Assembly: GCA_023410645.1 (NCBI GenBank) | Contig: JAEYPQ010000018.1 | Location: 122,854-186,853 of the forward strand | Direction: 5' to 3' | Length of the DNA: 64,000 bases | From: Bacillota bacterium | Lineage (GTDB): Bacteria > Bacillota > Clostridia > TANB77 > CAG-465 | In this document: positions 19,313-29,509 of the stretch, one piece after another | How the letters are laid out: every line of letters begins with the position of its first letter | Numbering within the stretch: position 1 is the stretch's first letter | Notes under the pieces: generated by a model | What the model was told of the DNA's origin: nothing | The model's database searches: none | The model's input: the letters and a program-made list of their open reading frames with translations, nothing else | Made by a program: the position numbers and the translations under genes

Positions 19313-20182
19313 ATGGAATTCGAAGATTCTTTAGAACTTAATAAAAGTCAAGTTGTTTCAGTTGATACTCAAGGTTCTGCAGATGTAAGTTTATCGCTAG
19401 AGGATGCTCCAGCAGCAGGTCTAGCAATATTAACAGGTACAGTTTATGATACACAGATACTAACAGGTACTCCAGTAGAAGATGCAGTAGTATTTGTATT
19501 TGATGCAACAGGAAATGTAGTATCTTTTGCAAAGACAAATAGTCTAGGTGTATATACTGTAAGTGGTTTAACAAATTCAACAGCATACACAGCAGTCGCA
19601 GTAAAGGATGGCTATACAGCAACAGCACCAAGTTCATTTACAGCATCAATTCTTATAGTAACAATTATGAACTTTGCAATAATTCCAAATACTGATTTTA
19701 ATTTAAATACGGTTTATGGAATAATAAAAGATGCTGCTGATGCAGCAATATCGGGTGTTACAGTTATATTGTCTGATTCTTCAACTAATGATGTAATTTC
19801 TACTACTGGAACAATTGATGATGGTGAATATGTGTTATATAACATTCCAACTGGAAGTTATATAATAAAAACTGTTAAAAATGGATATTATGGAACTACA
19901 TCAAATACTATTGCACTTACAACATCGCAAAACCATTCTGAAAATGTGACTATGGAAGCAGTATCTGATCCAAATAATGGAGTAATATCAGGAATAATAA
20001 CAGACAGTGAAAGTCAAGTTGTTACAAATGCTTTTGTTGGGTTATATAGTATTACAGTTGATAATGAACCAGAAACTTTAATAAGATACACATTTACAAA
20101 TAGTAATGGTAGATATGCATTTGGAGACGTAGTACCAGGTTCTTATATAGTAAAAGCAAAATTATCCACAGAATCAACTTAA
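19313..20182 (+). CDS. CarboxypepD_reg-like beta-sandwich repeat protein
   Basis: A 289-residue protein made mainly of three carboxypeptidase-regulatory-like (transthyretin/Cna-B-fold) modules, at about 40-125, 130-215 and 220-285. Each has the form GxVxD...P...V...T...G.Y...V/IPxGSYxVKA, for example NSNGRYAFGDVVPGSYIV. No signal peptide or anchor is visible, which is unusual for this fold. ATG 19313 follows GGTGAT. Codon use is rich in GCA and ACA. A shorter related gene follows 22 bp later. Function unknown; a structural or surface-layer role is a guess. Confidence 0.65.
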   Translation: MEFEDSLELNKSQVVSVDTQGSADVSLSLEDAPAAGLAILTGTVYDTQILTGTPVEDAVVFVFDATGNVVSFAKTNSLGVYTVSGLTNSTAYTAVAVKDGYTATAPSSFTASILIVTIMNFAIIPNTDFNLNTVYGIIKDAADAAISGVTVILSDSSTNDVISTTGTIDDGEYVLYNIPTGSYIIKTVKNGYYGTTSNTIALTTSQNHSENVTMEAVSDPNNGVISGIITDSESQVVTNAFVGLYSITVDNEPETLIRYTFTNSNGRYAFGDVVPGSYIVKAKLSTEST

Positions 20183-20204
20183 CAAATATTAGAGAGGCAT
20201 ACAA

Positions 20205-20561
20205 ATGGATGATAAATCTTTATTAATTAAGTCAAATATAATAAATATAGATAATAATACTAAAAATATTTCTCTTAATATTGAGATACCTAATATAACA
20301 GAAAATATTAACTTGCTGCTAGGTGTTGTGAAAGACTCATATAATTGTCGTCCAATAGATGGAGTAATAATAAGTATAACTAATATTGAAAATAAAAGTA
20401 TATATATGAATGCTATTACTAACTCATACGGTGAGTATTATATTTGTAATATACCTTTGGGATATTACAAGATAGATATTCAAAAAGATAATTGTTCTTA
20501 TGACTATAATTATTTATTAATAACCGATCGACTTATAAATATCTATAATGTATGTATATAA
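20205..20561 (+). CDS. Short CarboxypepD_reg-like protein
   Basis: A 118-residue protein whose second half (about 38-100) is one carboxypeptidase-regulatory-like module: GVVKDSYNCRPIDGVIISI, NSYGEYYICNIPLGYYKID. No export signal is seen. The ribosome site AGAGAGGC precedes the ATG. It shares its fold and operon with the gene at 19313 and probably its function, which is unknown. Confidence 0.6.
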   Translation: MDDKSLLIKSNIINIDNNTKNISLNIEIPNITENINLLLGVVKDSYNCRPIDGVIISITNIENKSIYMNAITNSYGEYYICNIPLGYYKIDIQKDNCSYDYNYLLITDRLINIYNVCI

Positions 20562-20580
20562 TTAAATGAAATAACTGAGA

Positions 20581-20616
20581 TAAAAAATAAAATAGAATAA
20601 TTTCTATTTTATTTTT
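20581..20616 (+). terminator. Terminator after the beta-sandwich pair
   Basis: AAAAAATAAAATAGAA and TTCTATTTTATTTTTT form a long AT-rich stem with a short loop and terminal T-run. Confidence 0.75.
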
Positions 20617-20698
20617 TATATATAGTAAAATAACTTTTATAAGACATGCAAAATAAAATAAATGTAGCATATTATTTATTAACGCTAGGAGGTATTCT

Positions 20699-21394
20699 AT
20701 GATTTTTTCATTTCTTTCAAATATACTTTCGTATATTTCATTTTTATTTGGATATATACAGATATCTAATCTTTTTCCAGATCCATTAAGCAAGACTGAA
20801 GAAGAGTATTACTTAAGAAAATATTTTGAAGGTGATATTGAAGCTAGAAATAAGCTTATAGAGCATAACTTAAGATTAGTTGCACATATTGCAAAGAAAT
20901 ATGCCACAAATGAACAAGATATGGATGATTTAATTTCTATTGGTTCAATAGGTCTTATAAAAGCAATAAACAGTTTTAGCCAAGATAAAAATTTCAAAAT
21001 ATCTACGTATGCTTCAAAATGTATAGAAAATGAAATATTAATGAATTTAAGGAGTACTAAAAAACAAAAAACAGAAGTATCAATGAATACAATTATTGGA
21101 ACTGATAAGGATGGAAATGACATGGAGTTACAAGAAACTTTAGATGGTGAAGTTAGGGATGCAATAGATACGATATATAACAAAGTAATGAGTGAGCAAG
21201 TTATTAAATACATAAATACAAAGTTACCAGAAAGAGAAAGATATATAATGAATTTAAGATACGGTTTAAATGGTTTTACTCCTAAAACACAACAACAAAT
21301 AGCAGATGAACTCGATATATCAAGAAGTTATGTATCAAGAATTGAGACTAAAGTTCAAAATAAATTAAGAAAATATATTAAATGGGAGGAATAA
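20699..21394 (+). CDS. sigK: Sporulation sigma factor pro-SigK
   Basis: A 231-residue sigma-70 factor for late mother-cell gene expression. The hydrophobic N-terminal 20 residues (MIFSFLSNILSYISFLFGYI) are the pro-sequence removed by SpoIVFB in characterised species. Region 2 includes NLRLVAHIAKKYATNEQDMD and SIGSIGLIKAI; region 4 ends in QQQIADELDISRSYVSRIE. The gene is continuous: there is no skin element interrupting it as in Bacillus subtilis. The ribosome site GCTAGGAGGTATT precedes the ATG. It shows that the host forms endospores. Confidence 0.95.
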   Translation: MIFSFLSNILSYISFLFGYIQISNLFPDPLSKTEEEYYLRKYFEGDIEARNKLIEHNLRLVAHIAKKYATNEQDMDDLISIGSIGLIKAINSFSQDKNFKISTYASKCIENEILMNLRSTKKQKTEVSMNTIIGTDKDGNDMELQETLDGEVRDAIDTIYNKVMSEQVIKYINTKLPERERYIMNLRYGLNGFTPKTQQQIADELDISRSYVSRIETKVQNKLRKYIKWEE

Positions 21395-21412
21395 TAAATA
21401 ATATTTAAAAAT

Positions 21413-21441
21413 AAAAGATGTAATCTGAGTTACATCTTTTT
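21413..21441 (+). terminator. Terminator after sigK
   Basis: The stem AAAAGATGTAA / TTACATCTTTT with a 6-base loop is followed by TTTG. Confidence 0.85.
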
Positions 21442-21527
21442 TGTGATTGAAAACATGTATCACATATTTGAATATTTAATAATAAAATGATATAATATAA
21501 CTTAGAATATATATAAGGAGTTTTAAA

Positions 21528-22559
21528 ATGAGTAAATCATATAATGAATATAATAAAATAACAAATGCAAAAAAGGGAATGAGTCCTATACTTAAGTTCT
21601 TTTTAGGTTTTATAATTGTAATTGCGATATTAATAGCAGTACCTGTATTTATAGTCTGGTCAAAAGTATCGAAGGTTGATTATGTACCTATAGATAAAGA
21701 GCAATTAGCAGTTAATAGTAATATATATAATGAAGTATCTGAGGAATTAACAGAATCTGAGTTTGACGATATAGTCACAGTTGCATTATTTGGAACTGAT
21801 TCTAGGGATGCTAATGATATGGAAGCAGGAAGAGCAGATACTATAATGATTGCTTCAGTTAATCCTAAAAATAAAAGTATAAAATTAATAAGTATTCCAA
21901 GGGATACTTATGTTGATGTATCAGGATATGGCAAAACAAAAATAAATCATGCCTATGCATATGGTGGAGAACAATTAACTATAAATACTATAAATAGTAA
22001 TTTTGGACTTAATATAACACAATATGCAACAATTGATTTTGCAGGATTAATTAGTGTTATAAATGATGTTGGTGGAATAAATTTAAATATAACAAAAGAT
22101 GAAATGGATGCACTAAATGAATATTTAAGAGAATCATATAAAGTAAGTGGAAATACATATACTCCTATGACTAAATATGGAAATGTTACATTAAACGGTG
22201 AACAGGCTCTAGCTCTTTCTAGAGATAGATCTGTTGGTGATGATTTTACAAGAGCAGATAGACAAAGAGATGTGCTTATGGCATTATTTGAAAAAGTATC
22301 TAAAATGGAAAAGACAAAAATATTTTCTTTACTAGATAGTTTCTTAGCTCAAGTAAAGACAAATGTAAATATAGCTAGTTATACTGGACTTATGACTTCA
22401 GTGGTATCAAATATGGGTGAATATAAAGATAACATTATATCAACACAAATACCATCAGCTAAGTATTCTTCTGGTGAAATGATATCAGGTACATATTATT
22501 TTGTAACTGATATTGATAAGGCAAAAGATGATTTTATTACTTATTTATATAAAAAATAG
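21528..22559 (+). CDS. LytR-CpsA-Psr (LCP) family protein
   Basis: A 343-residue membrane-anchored enzyme of the LCP family, which transfers anionic polymers from lipid carriers to peptidoglycan on the cell surface. One N-terminal transmembrane helix lies at about residues 24-46. The LCP domain shows ALFGTDSRD, GRADTIMIASVNP, the pyrophosphate-binding arginine in KLISIPRDTYVDV, KINHAYAYGG, and FTRADRQRDVLMAL. The length is typical. A TATAAGGAG ribosome site precedes the ATG. The phosphoesterase gene follows 60 bp downstream. Confidence 0.9.
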   Translation: MSKSYNEYNKITNAKKGMSPILKFFLGFIIVIAILIAVPVFIVWSKVSKVDYVPIDKEQLAVNSNIYNEVSEELTESEFDDIVTVALFGTDSRDANDMEAGRADTIMIASVNPKNKSIKLISIPRDTYVDVSGYGKTKINHAYAYGGEQLTINTINSNFGLNITQYATIDFAGLISVINDVGGINLNITKDEMDALNEYLRESYKVSGNTYTPMTKYGNVTLNGEQALALSRDRSVGDDFTRADRQRDVLMALFEKVSKMEKTKIFSLLDSFLAQVKTNVNIASYTGLMTSVVSNMGEYKDNIISTQIPSAKYSSGEMISGTYYFVTDIDKAKDDFITYLYKK

Positions 22560-22619
22560 TAATATTTAATAATTTAATTTAATCTAATGTTATAAAATAT
22601 TAAAGTAAAGGGGAAAGTA

Positions 22620-23438
22620 ATGTATATAATATCAATAATAGTTTTACTAATAATCTTTTTGGTTGTAAATCTAAATGTTTTACAAGTTTCAAGATATAAA
22701 ATTATATCAAATAAAATCCCTAATAGTTTTAAGGGATATAAAATAATGCATCTATCAGATTTACATAGTAAAGAATTTGGAAAAAACAACATTAGACTTT
22801 TAAATAAGATAAATGAAATTAATCCAGATGTTATATTTATGACTGGTGATATGATAAGAAAAACTGATAAAAATTTTATGATAACTTATGAATTTATAAA
22901 GAATTTATGCAAAAAATATAAAATATATTATTCTTTAGGGAATCATGAAATAACCCATAATTATACTATTCTAAAGAATTTCATACAAAATTTAGAAAGA
23001 TTAGGAGTAATTGTATTAAATAATAAAAAAAATATTATAGAAAAAGATGGGGAATTTATTAATATATATGGATTAAATTTTAAGCATAATATGTTACCCA
23101 AAAGATCATTAAATTATAAAAAAATAATGGAATCTATTTTAGGTGAAATTTCAAAAGATAAGTTTAATGTTTTACTTGCACATGATCCATTAAATTTTGA
23201 GATATATAATTCATGGGGAGCTGATTTGATATTTTCAGGACATGTACATGGAGGCGTTATAAGAATATTTGGAATAGGATTACTTTCACCAAGAAGGACA
23301 CTATTTCCTAAATACTCTTCTGGTAAATATAAAAAAGGATCAAGTACAATGATTGTGAGTAGGGGGCTTGGAAATACTAAAGTTGGAGTTAGAATTTTTA
23401 ATTTACCTAATATTGTAGTTGTAGAACTTGATAAGTAA
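22620..23438 (+). CDS. Membrane-anchored metallophosphoesterase
   Basis: A 272-residue calcineurin-like phosphoesterase with an N-terminal transmembrane helix. Metal motifs appear in order: MHLSDLHSKEFG (DxH), FMTGDMIR (GD), YYSLGNHE (GNHE), LLAHDP and FSGHVHGG (GHxH). Such YaeI/YkuE-like proteins act at the membrane, in some species on lipid substrates; here the substrate is unknown. The start follows AAAGGGGAAAGTA. Confidence 0.85.
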   Translation: MYIISIIVLLIIFLVVNLNVLQVSRYKIISNKIPNSFKGYKIMHLSDLHSKEFGKNNIRLLNKINEINPDVIFMTGDMIRKTDKNFMITYEFIKNLCKKYKIYYSLGNHEITHNYTILKNFIQNLERLGVIVLNNKKNIIEKDGEFINIYGLNFKHNMLPKRSLNYKKIMESILGEISKDKFNVLLAHDPLNFEIYNSWGADLIFSGHVHGGVIRIFGIGLLSPRRTLFPKYSSGKYKKGSSTMIVSRGLGNTKVGVRIFNLPNIVVVELDK

Positions 23439-23521
23439 AAAAAGTTGTTAATTTGAAGAAGTTATGATATACTTAAAATATTTGAAATTTGAAGTTAATA
23501 TTAACTCAAGAGGTGAAAAAT

Positions 23522-24778
23522 ATGGAACAAAATGAAAAGGCTTTACTTGTCGGAGTAAATGTGAATAATGATTATTTTAAAGAATCAATGCAAGAACTTG
23601 AAGATTTAGCAGTTGCATGTAATATAGATGTAGTAGAAAAGATGGAACAAAACTTAAATATGATAAATAGTTCTCTATATCTTGGCACTGGGAAAGTTGA
23701 TGAAGTGAAGAAGATGGCAAACGACTTAAATGTTGATATGGTAATATTTAATAATGAGCTTTCTCCATCACAACTTAGAAATCTTCAAAATATACTTGAT
23801 TTACCTATACTAGATAGAACTGCATTAATACTTGAAATTTTTGCAACACGCGCAAAGACAAAAGAGGCAAAATTGCAAGTTGAAACTGCAAAACTTAAAT
23901 ATATGCTACCAAGACTTGTGGGTTTACACGAATCTTTAGGTAGACAAGGTGGAGGTTCTGGACTTAGTAATAAAGGATCAGGAGAAAAGAAATTAGAACT
24001 TGATAGAAGAAGAATTGAAGATAAATTAGTTGAACTTAATAAAGAATTAGATAGATTATCTATAAGTAGAGAAACACAAAGGAAGCAAAGAAAAAATTCT
24101 GGACTTCCTATGGTAGCTCTTGTTGGATACACCAATGCTGGTAAATCAACCCTAATGAATGCGATGATTGATACTTATAAAAGTGATGAAACAAAAAAAG
24201 TTTTAGAAAAAAATATGCTATTTGCAACACTTGATACAACAGTAAGAGACATTGAACTTAATAATAAAAAGAAATTTTTATTATCAGATACTGTTGGTTT
24301 TATAAATGAACTACCACATACACTAATTAAAGCTTTTAGATCAACTTTGGCAGAAGTACAAGAAGCTGATTTATTGATACATGTTGTAGACTTTTCAGAT
24401 AGAAATTACGAGAAACATATCGAAGTCACAAATGAAACTTTAAAAGAAATTGGAGCAGAAGATATTAATATGATATATGTATTTAATAAGTCGGATCTAA
24501 AAGATATAGAGATACCAATTGTTGAAGATAATAAAATATATATGTCTGCAAGTAAAAAACAAGGGTTAAAAGAATTAGTTGAAATGATTTCAAAAGAGAT
24601 ATATTCTAATTATGTATCTTGTAGATTATTGATACCATATAATGAAGGAGCAATAGTAACTTACTTAAATGATAATGGGACTGTAATTAACACTGAATAT
24701 GATGAGAAGGGTACAATATTAACATTAGATTTAAAAGAAAGTGATTATAACAAATATAATAACTATGAAATTAAATAA
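23522..24778 (+). CDS. hflX: Ribosome-associated GTPase HflX
   Basis: A 418-residue GTPase that splits stalled ribosomes. The N-terminal HflX domain (about 1-180) includes the glycine-rich GRQGGGSGLSNKGSGEKKLE linker. The G domain has G1 GYTNAGKST, G3 DTVGFI and G4 NKSD. ATG 23522 follows AAGAGGTGAAAAAT; an upstream TTG at 23489 is not needed. Ribosome rescue could matter in a cell with a stall-prone codon such as CGG, but that link is speculation. Confidence 0.93.
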   Translation: MEQNEKALLVGVNVNNDYFKESMQELEDLAVACNIDVVEKMEQNLNMINSSLYLGTGKVDEVKKMANDLNVDMVIFNNELSPSQLRNLQNILDLPILDRTALILEIFATRAKTKEAKLQVETAKLKYMLPRLVGLHESLGRQGGGSGLSNKGSGEKKLELDRRRIEDKLVELNKELDRLSISRETQRKQRKNSGLPMVALVGYTNAGKSTLMNAMIDTYKSDETKKVLEKNMLFATLDTTVRDIELNNKKKFLLSDTVGFINELPHTLIKAFRSTLAEVQEADLLIHVVDFSDRNYEKHIEVTNETLKEIGAEDINMIYVFNKSDLKDIEIPIVEDNKIYMSASKKQGLKELVEMISKEIYSNYVSCRLLIPYNEGAIVTYLNDNGTVINTEYDEKGTILTLDLKESDYNKYNNYEIK

Positions 24779-24784
24779 AAAAGT

Positions 24785-24838
24785 ATGAACAGTAATTTAT
24801 ATTTTTAGCATTTGCCTAAAGTATAAATTACTGTTCAT
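24785..24838. terminator. Long hairpin between hflX and the convergent gene
   Basis: A perfect 17-bp stem ATGAACAGTAATTTATA / TATAAATTACTGTTCAT encloses a 20-base loop. It lies between convergent genes and probably stops transcription from both sides. Confidence 0.75.
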
Positions 24839-24850
24839 TTATCATTTTGA

Positions 24851-25321
24851 TTAAGCAATTATTTTAGTTTCATGATAATAACTTGAATAAGGGAATGTAC
24901 CATTATCAGAGATATGTGATTTCTTGAGAGCTATTGAAATTGGATTAGTCGTTTCATTATTATCTTCAGATGAAAGGTAAAGAATTTTCCAGTTGTCTTC
25001 TTCAAACATTTTTATCAAAGTATCTTTGAAAATTTCTATCTTTTTTGAATTAACACAGTTGAAGATAATTCCTGTACATTCTGCGTAATAATTAACAATA
25101 GCTTTATACAACTTACTTTCAAGTTCGGATATATTGTAAATTTTTTCACTATATCCGAAGTATATAAGTAAATCGTGTAAATTACCTTTTGTGTCAATAG
25201 GTTCATCTTTCATTAAAAGTGCATTAAGCTCAGAAGAAAAACCGGATTTATAGATTGGTAAATGTGAAACAACTTCTTGATGAATAATAGGAATTAGATC
25301 TTTAGTAAGTAAAAAAAGCAT
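24851..25321 (-). CDS. Hypothetical protein
   Basis: A 156-residue soluble, slightly acidic protein that I do not recognise. It has no signal peptide, membrane helix or clear catalytic motif. Its middle is predicted mainly alpha-helical (ELESKLYKAIVNYYAECTG). The ribosome site AAGGAGT lies 6 bases before ATG 25321, so it is a real gene. It is single and convergent with hflX. Confidence 0.6.
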   Translation of the reverse strand: MLFLLTKDLIPIIHQEVVSHLPIYKSGFSSELNALLMKDEPIDTKGNLHDLLIYFGYSEKIYNISELESKLYKAIVNYYAECTGIIFNCVNSKKIEIFKDTLIKMFEEDNWKILYLSSEDNNETTNPISIALKKSHISDNGTFPYSSYYHETKIIA

Positions 25322-25518
25322 AACTCAATACTCCTTTCATTTGAAATTGTATTAATATAAAAATATTTAATTTGGCTCGATTATATCACAATTATGTGAA
25401 ATATTCAAGCAAATTTACTTTATTTATAACATAATAATAGTATTTTATAAAAAATATGTTTAATTAGAATAATTAACTATTTATAAATATTTTTAAAAAA
25501 ATTACAAATAATATTAAT

Positions 25519-25869
25519 ATGATATATTTTATTGGTTTGATTGTTGGTTTATTAAATGGATTATTTGCTTCTGGAGCAGGTCAAATTCTTGTTTTTTATC
25601 TAATATTCATAATAGGTAAGGAAACTCATAAAAGTAGGGCACTTAGCGTATCAATTCTTTGTTTAGCAAGTATTTTGGCCATATTTGGTTATTCAGATTT
25701 TATTGATTTTGATGTTAAAAAAGTTATATTACTAATTATTATAGCTATTTTTTCAGGAATTATAGGTGCCAAAATTATGAAAAAGATCCCATCAAATATA
25801 TTAAATTTGATTTCAGGTGTTTTAATAATTGGACTTACACTATATAAGTTTTTTATAAGGGGTGAGTGA
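25519..25869 (+). CDS. TauE/SafE-family half-transporter A
   Basis: A 116-residue membrane protein with four hydrophobic helices, matching the N-terminal half of TauE/SafE anion exporters (IGLIVGLLNGLFASGAGQI). Full-length family members have about eight helices in two repeats; here the halves are separate genes. The second half begins 3 bp after this stop codon. No typical ribosome site precedes ATG 25519. The exported anion is unknown. Confidence 0.75.
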   Translation: MIYFIGLIVGLLNGLFASGAGQILVFYLIFIIGKETHKSRALSVSILCLASILAIFGYSDFIDFDVKKVILLIIIAIFSGIIGAKIMKKIPSNILNLISGVLIIGLTLYKFFIRGE

Positions 25870-25872
25870 ATA

Positions 25873-26268
25873 ATGTGGATAACTCTGTTTGCCATTGCTT
25901 TGTTTAGTGGTATAATAGCCGGAATGGGCATTGGTGGTGGAAGTATATTTATACTTCTTACAACAATATTTAATTTGTTTGAACATAAAGAGGCACAGGG
26001 ATATAATCTAATTATGTTCATAGTTGTTGGCATTAGCGCTACGATTTTTAATTTTAAAAATAAAAATATTGATAAAGAATTATTTAAAAAATTAATAATA
26101 CCTGTTTGCATTGGAAGTATAGTAGGAATGAAACTAGTTAAATATATTAAAGAAGAAACTTTACAGAATTTCTTTTATATTTTTATGGTACTCATTGGAA
26201 TTTATGAAATAATTTCAAGTGTAAAAAGTATTATAAAAGCAAAAAATATAAGTAGTGAAAGGAGTTGA
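25873..26268 (+). CDS. TauE/SafE-family half-transporter B
   Basis: A 131-residue membrane protein with four helices and the family glycine motif AGMGIGGGSIFILLTTIF. It is the partner of the preceding half-transporter, and the two probably assemble as a heterodimer. An AAGGGGTGAGTGA ribosome site precedes the ATG and partly covers the end of the previous gene. It is coupled to the 45-residue gene that follows. Confidence 0.78.
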   Translation: MWITLFAIALFSGIIAGMGIGGGSIFILLTTIFNLFEHKEAQGYNLIMFIVVGISATIFNFKNKNIDKELFKKLIIPVCIGSIVGMKLVKYIKEETLQNFFYIFMVLIGIYEIISSVKSIIKAKNISSERS

Positions 26269-26274
26269 GTAATT

Positions 26275-26412
26275 ATGAATTTTACAAAAGGTGCAGTAAT
26301 TGGCATAATAGCAGGTACTATAGTTGGGGCTATGAATAGTGATAACATTATAGGTATGTTTAATAAAGGTCAAAGAGAAATGAAAAAGGTAAGAAGAAAA
26401 TACAGGATGTAA
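26275..26412 (+). CDS. Small glycine-zipper membrane protein
   Basis: A 45-residue protein with one membrane segment rich in small residues (GAVIGIIAGTIVGAM) and a basic C-terminus (KKVRRKYRM), similar in layout to YtxH-like small membrane proteins. The ribosome site GAAAGGAGTTGAG starts inside the end of the TauE half B gene. It may be an accessory subunit of the split transporter; that is inference from position only. Confidence 0.6.
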   Translation: MNFTKGAVIGIIAGTIVGAMNSDNIIGMFNKGQREMKKVRRKYRM

Positions 26413-26416
26413 AAAT

Positions 26417-26450
26417 GAAATAGTAGCAATTAGTCTTGCTACTATTTTTT
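26417..26450 (+). terminator. Terminator after the split-transporter operon
   Basis: The stem AAATAGTAGCAA / TTGCTACTATTT with a 6-base loop is followed by TTTT. Confidence 0.85.
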
Positions 26451-26527
26451 ATATGCAAAAAAACAATAAAACATTGCAAAACTAAAAAAAATATAATATA
26501 CTAAAATGGATTACGGAGGTATATAAC

Positions 26528-28771
26528 ATGAATGAAGAAATTAAAAATAACGAATGGAAAAAATTTAAAACAGGTACTTGGTGTCAAAGTGTAGATGTGA
26601 GAGATTTTATACAAAGAAATTATACTGAGTATACTGGTGATGATAGTTTTTTAAAAGGACCAACAGAAAAAACAAAAAAATTATGGGATAAAGTTGCATC
26701 TCTTATGGCTGAAGAAAATAAAAAAGGCGGAGTACTTGATGCTGATACTAATATAGTTTCAAATATTGTAGCACATGATGCTGGATATATTGATAAGGAT
26801 TTAGAAATAGTAGTTGGGCTTCAAACTGATAAACCACTTAAAAGGGCTATATTACCACTTGGTGGAATAAGAATGGTAGAAAAAGCTTTAGAAGAATATG
26901 GCTATAAATTAGATGAAGAAATATCAGATAAATACACAAAGCATAGAAAAACTCATAATCAAGGTGTATTTGATGTTTATACTCCTGAGATGAGAGCTTG
27001 TAGAAAAAATGGAATAATTACTGGTCTTCCAGATGCATATGGTAGAGGAAGAATAATTGGCGATTATAGAAGAGTTGCGCTTTATGGTGTTGATTTTTTA
27101 ATTCAAGATAAAATTATGCAAGGTAAGCAACTGGAAACTGATATTATAGACGAAGAAATTATAAGACATAGAGAAGAAATTACTGAACAAATAAATGCTT
27201 TAAGAGAATTAAAAGAAATGGCCTTAAAGTATGGATATGATATTTCAAAACCTGCAAAAGATTCTTTAGAAGCTATACAATGGACATATTTTGCATATCT
27301 TGGCGCAATAAAAGAACAAAATGGCGCTGCAATGAGTTTAGGGAGAGTATCAACTTTTCTAGATATATATATTCAAAGAGATTTGGATGCCGGTATTATA
27401 GATGAGCAACAAGCTCAAGAATATATTGATCAGTTAGTTATAAAGCTTAGAATGGTAAGATTTCTAAGAACTAAAGATTATAGTTCATTATTTGCAGGTG
27501 ATCCTAATTGGGTTACTGAATCAATAGGTGGACTATCAAATGATGGAAGAAGTTTAGTTACTAAAAATTCTTTTAGAATATTACAAACATTATTTAATTT
27601 AGGTCCAGCACCAGAACCAAATTTAACTGTTCTTTGGTCAACAAAACTACCAGATGGATTTAAAAAATTTGCAAGTAAAGTATCTATAAAAACAAGTGCA
27701 ATACAATATGAAAATGATGATTTAATGAAAGAATATTTTGGCGATGACTATTCTATTGCATGTTGTGTTTCTCCAATGAGAACAGGAAAGCAAATGCAGT
27801 TTTTTGGAGCAAGATGTAATTTAGGAAAAGCATTACTTTATGCTATAAATAATGGAAAAGATGAAAAAACAGGAGTTCAAGTAGGTCCAATTACTGAACC
27901 AATAACTACTGAATATCTAGAATATAAAGATATAATGAAAAGATTAGATGACATGATGTCTTGGGTTGCAAGAGTATACATGAATACATTAAATGTAATC
28001 CATTATATGCATGACAAATATTCATATGAAAGACTAGAAATGGCACTACATGATAAGGATGTGTATAGAACAATGGCATGTGGAGTTGCAGGACTTTCAG
28101 TAGTTGCAGATTCACTTAGTGCTATTAAATATGCTAAAGTAAAACCTATAAGAGATGATAATGGGATTGCTATAGACTTTAAAGTAGAAGGAGAATTTCC
28201 TTGCTTTGGAAATGATGATGATAGGGTAGATAATATTGCTTTAGAAGTTCAAAAAATGTTTATGGAAAAATTAAAACAGCATAGAACATATAGACAGGCT
28301 GATCCTACAATGTCAATTCTTACTATAACTTCTAATGTTGTTTATGGTGAAAAAACTGGAGCAACTCCAGATGGAAGAAAATCAGGTGAGCCTTTTGCTC
28401 CTGGTGCTAATCCAATGTATAATAGAGAAAAAAACGGTATAATTTCTGCATTAAATTCAGTAGCTAAATTAGACTTTAATGAAAGTAAAGATGGAATTTC
28501 GTATACATTTTCTTTGGTACCATCAGTCCTTGGAAATGAAGACGATGAAAAAGTTGTAAATTTAAAATCTATGCTTGATTCATATTTTGAGCAAGGTGGA
28601 CATCATATAAACATAAATGTATTTGATAGAGAAGTCTTAGTTGATGCAATGGAGCATCCTGAAAAATATCCACAACTTACAATACGTGTTTCTGGTTATG
28701 CAGTAAACTTTATAAAACTTTCACGTAAACATCAATTAGATATAATCTCTAGAACATTCCATAATAAATAG
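26528..28771 (+). CDS. pflB: Pyruvate formate-lyase (formate C-acetyltransferase)
   Basis: A 747-residue glycyl-radical enzyme converting pyruvate and CoA to formate and acetyl-CoA. The adjacent catalytic cysteines are in [12 protein letters not shown], and the C-terminal glycyl-radical loop is [15 protein letters not shown]. Length and motifs are those of PflB rather than of diol dehydratases or choline lyase. A GGAGGTATATAAC ribosome site precedes the ATG. The activase follows 11 bp downstream. With AdhE it forms the host's mixed-acid fermentation route. Confidence 0.97.
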   Translation: MNEEIKNNEWKKFKTGTWCQSVDVRDFIQRNYTEYTGDDSFLKGPTEKTKKLWDKVASLMAEENKKGGVLDADTNIVSNIVAHDAGYIDKDLEIVVGLQTDKPLKRAILPLGGIRMVEKALEEYGYKLDEEISDKYTKHRKTHNQGVFDVYTPEMRACRKNGIITGLPDAYGRGRIIGDYRRVALYGVDFLIQDKIMQGKQLETDIIDEEIIRHREEITEQINALRELKEMALKYGYDISKPAKDSLEAIQWTYFAYLGAIKEQNGAAMSLGRVSTFLDIYIQRDLDAGIIDEQQAQEYIDQLVIKLRMVRFLRTKDYSSLFAGDPNWVTESIGGLSNDGRSLVTKNSFRILQTLFNLGPAPEPNLTVLWSTKLPDGFKKFASKVSIKTSAIQYENDDLMKEYFGDDYSIACCVSPMRTGKQMQFFGARCNLGKALLYAINNGKDEKTGVQVGPITEPITTEYLEYKDIMKRLDDMMSWVARVYMNTLNVIHYMHDKYSYERLEMALHDKDVYRTMACGVAGLSVVADSLSAIKYAKVKPIRDDNGIAIDFKVEGEFPCFGNDDDRVDNIALEVQKMFMEKLKQHRTYRQADPTMSILTITSNVVYGEKTGATPDGRKSGEPFAPGANPMYNREKNGIISALNSVAKLDFNESKDGISYTFSLVPSVLGNEDDEKVVNLKSMLDSYFEQGGHHININVFDREVLVDAMEHPEKYPQLTIRVSGYAVNFIKLSRKHQLDIISRTFHNK

Positions 28772-28782
28772 TTGGTGGTATA

Positions 28783-29499
28783 ATGATTGGAAGAATACAT
28801 TCAATAGAAAGTTTTAGTACAGTTGATGGACCAGGAATAAGGTATGTCGTATTTATGCAAGGATGTAATTTAAGATGTAAATTTTGCCATAATCCAGATA
28901 CATGGTCAAAAAAATCTAGCATGGAAATTGATTCAAATGAACTTGTGGAAAAAATATTAAAAGCTAAAGTATTTTTTGAAAATTCAGGTGGGGGCGTAAC
29001 CTTCTCAGGTGGAGAACCACTACTTCAGGCAGAGTTTTTAACTGAAGTTTGTAAAAAGTTAAAAAAAGAAAATATACATATAACTTTAGATACGGCTGGT
29101 AATTTTGATACAGATAATAAAAGTATAAATGAGTTATTGAAGTATGTTGATTTAGTATTATATGATATAAAACATATTGATACAAATGAGCATGAAGAAC
29201 TAGTCGGAGTAAAAAATGATAAGATACTTAAAATGGCAGAATATATTTCAAATGACTTAAATATACCGATGTGGATAAGAATAGTATATATTCCTGGGAT
29301 AACAGATAAAGATAATTCATTTATAAGATATAAAGAATATATTAGTAAATTAAAAAGTGTACAAAAAGTAGAAATATTACCTTATCATGAGCTTGGTGTA
29401 TATAAATGGAAAAAACTTGGACTAGAATATAATTTGAATAATATTAGAATTCCTATTAAAGAGGAATGCAAAAAAATTGAAAAATTTTTTAATGAATAA
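28783..29499 (+). CDS. pflA: Pyruvate formate-lyase activating enzyme
   Basis: A 238-residue radical-SAM enzyme that installs the glycyl radical on PflB. The cluster-binding CxxxCxxC is in QGCNLRCKFCHNPDTW, with the SAM-binding GGGVTFSGGEPLLQ downstream. It lacks the extra ferredoxin-like insert of other activases, as expected for PflA. It is co-transcribed with pflB. Confidence 0.96.
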   Translation: MIGRIHSIESFSTVDGPGIRYVVFMQGCNLRCKFCHNPDTWSKKSSMEIDSNELVEKILKAKVFFENSGGGVTFSGGEPLLQAEFLTEVCKKLKKENIHITLDTAGNFDTDNKSINELLKYVDLVLYDIKHIDTNEHEELVGVKNDKILKMAEYISNDLNIPMWIRIVYIPGITDKDNSFIRYKEYISKLKSVQKVEILPYHELGVYKWKKLGLEYNLNNIRIPIKEECKKIEKFFNE

Positions 29500-29509
29500 T
29501 AAAAATAAG

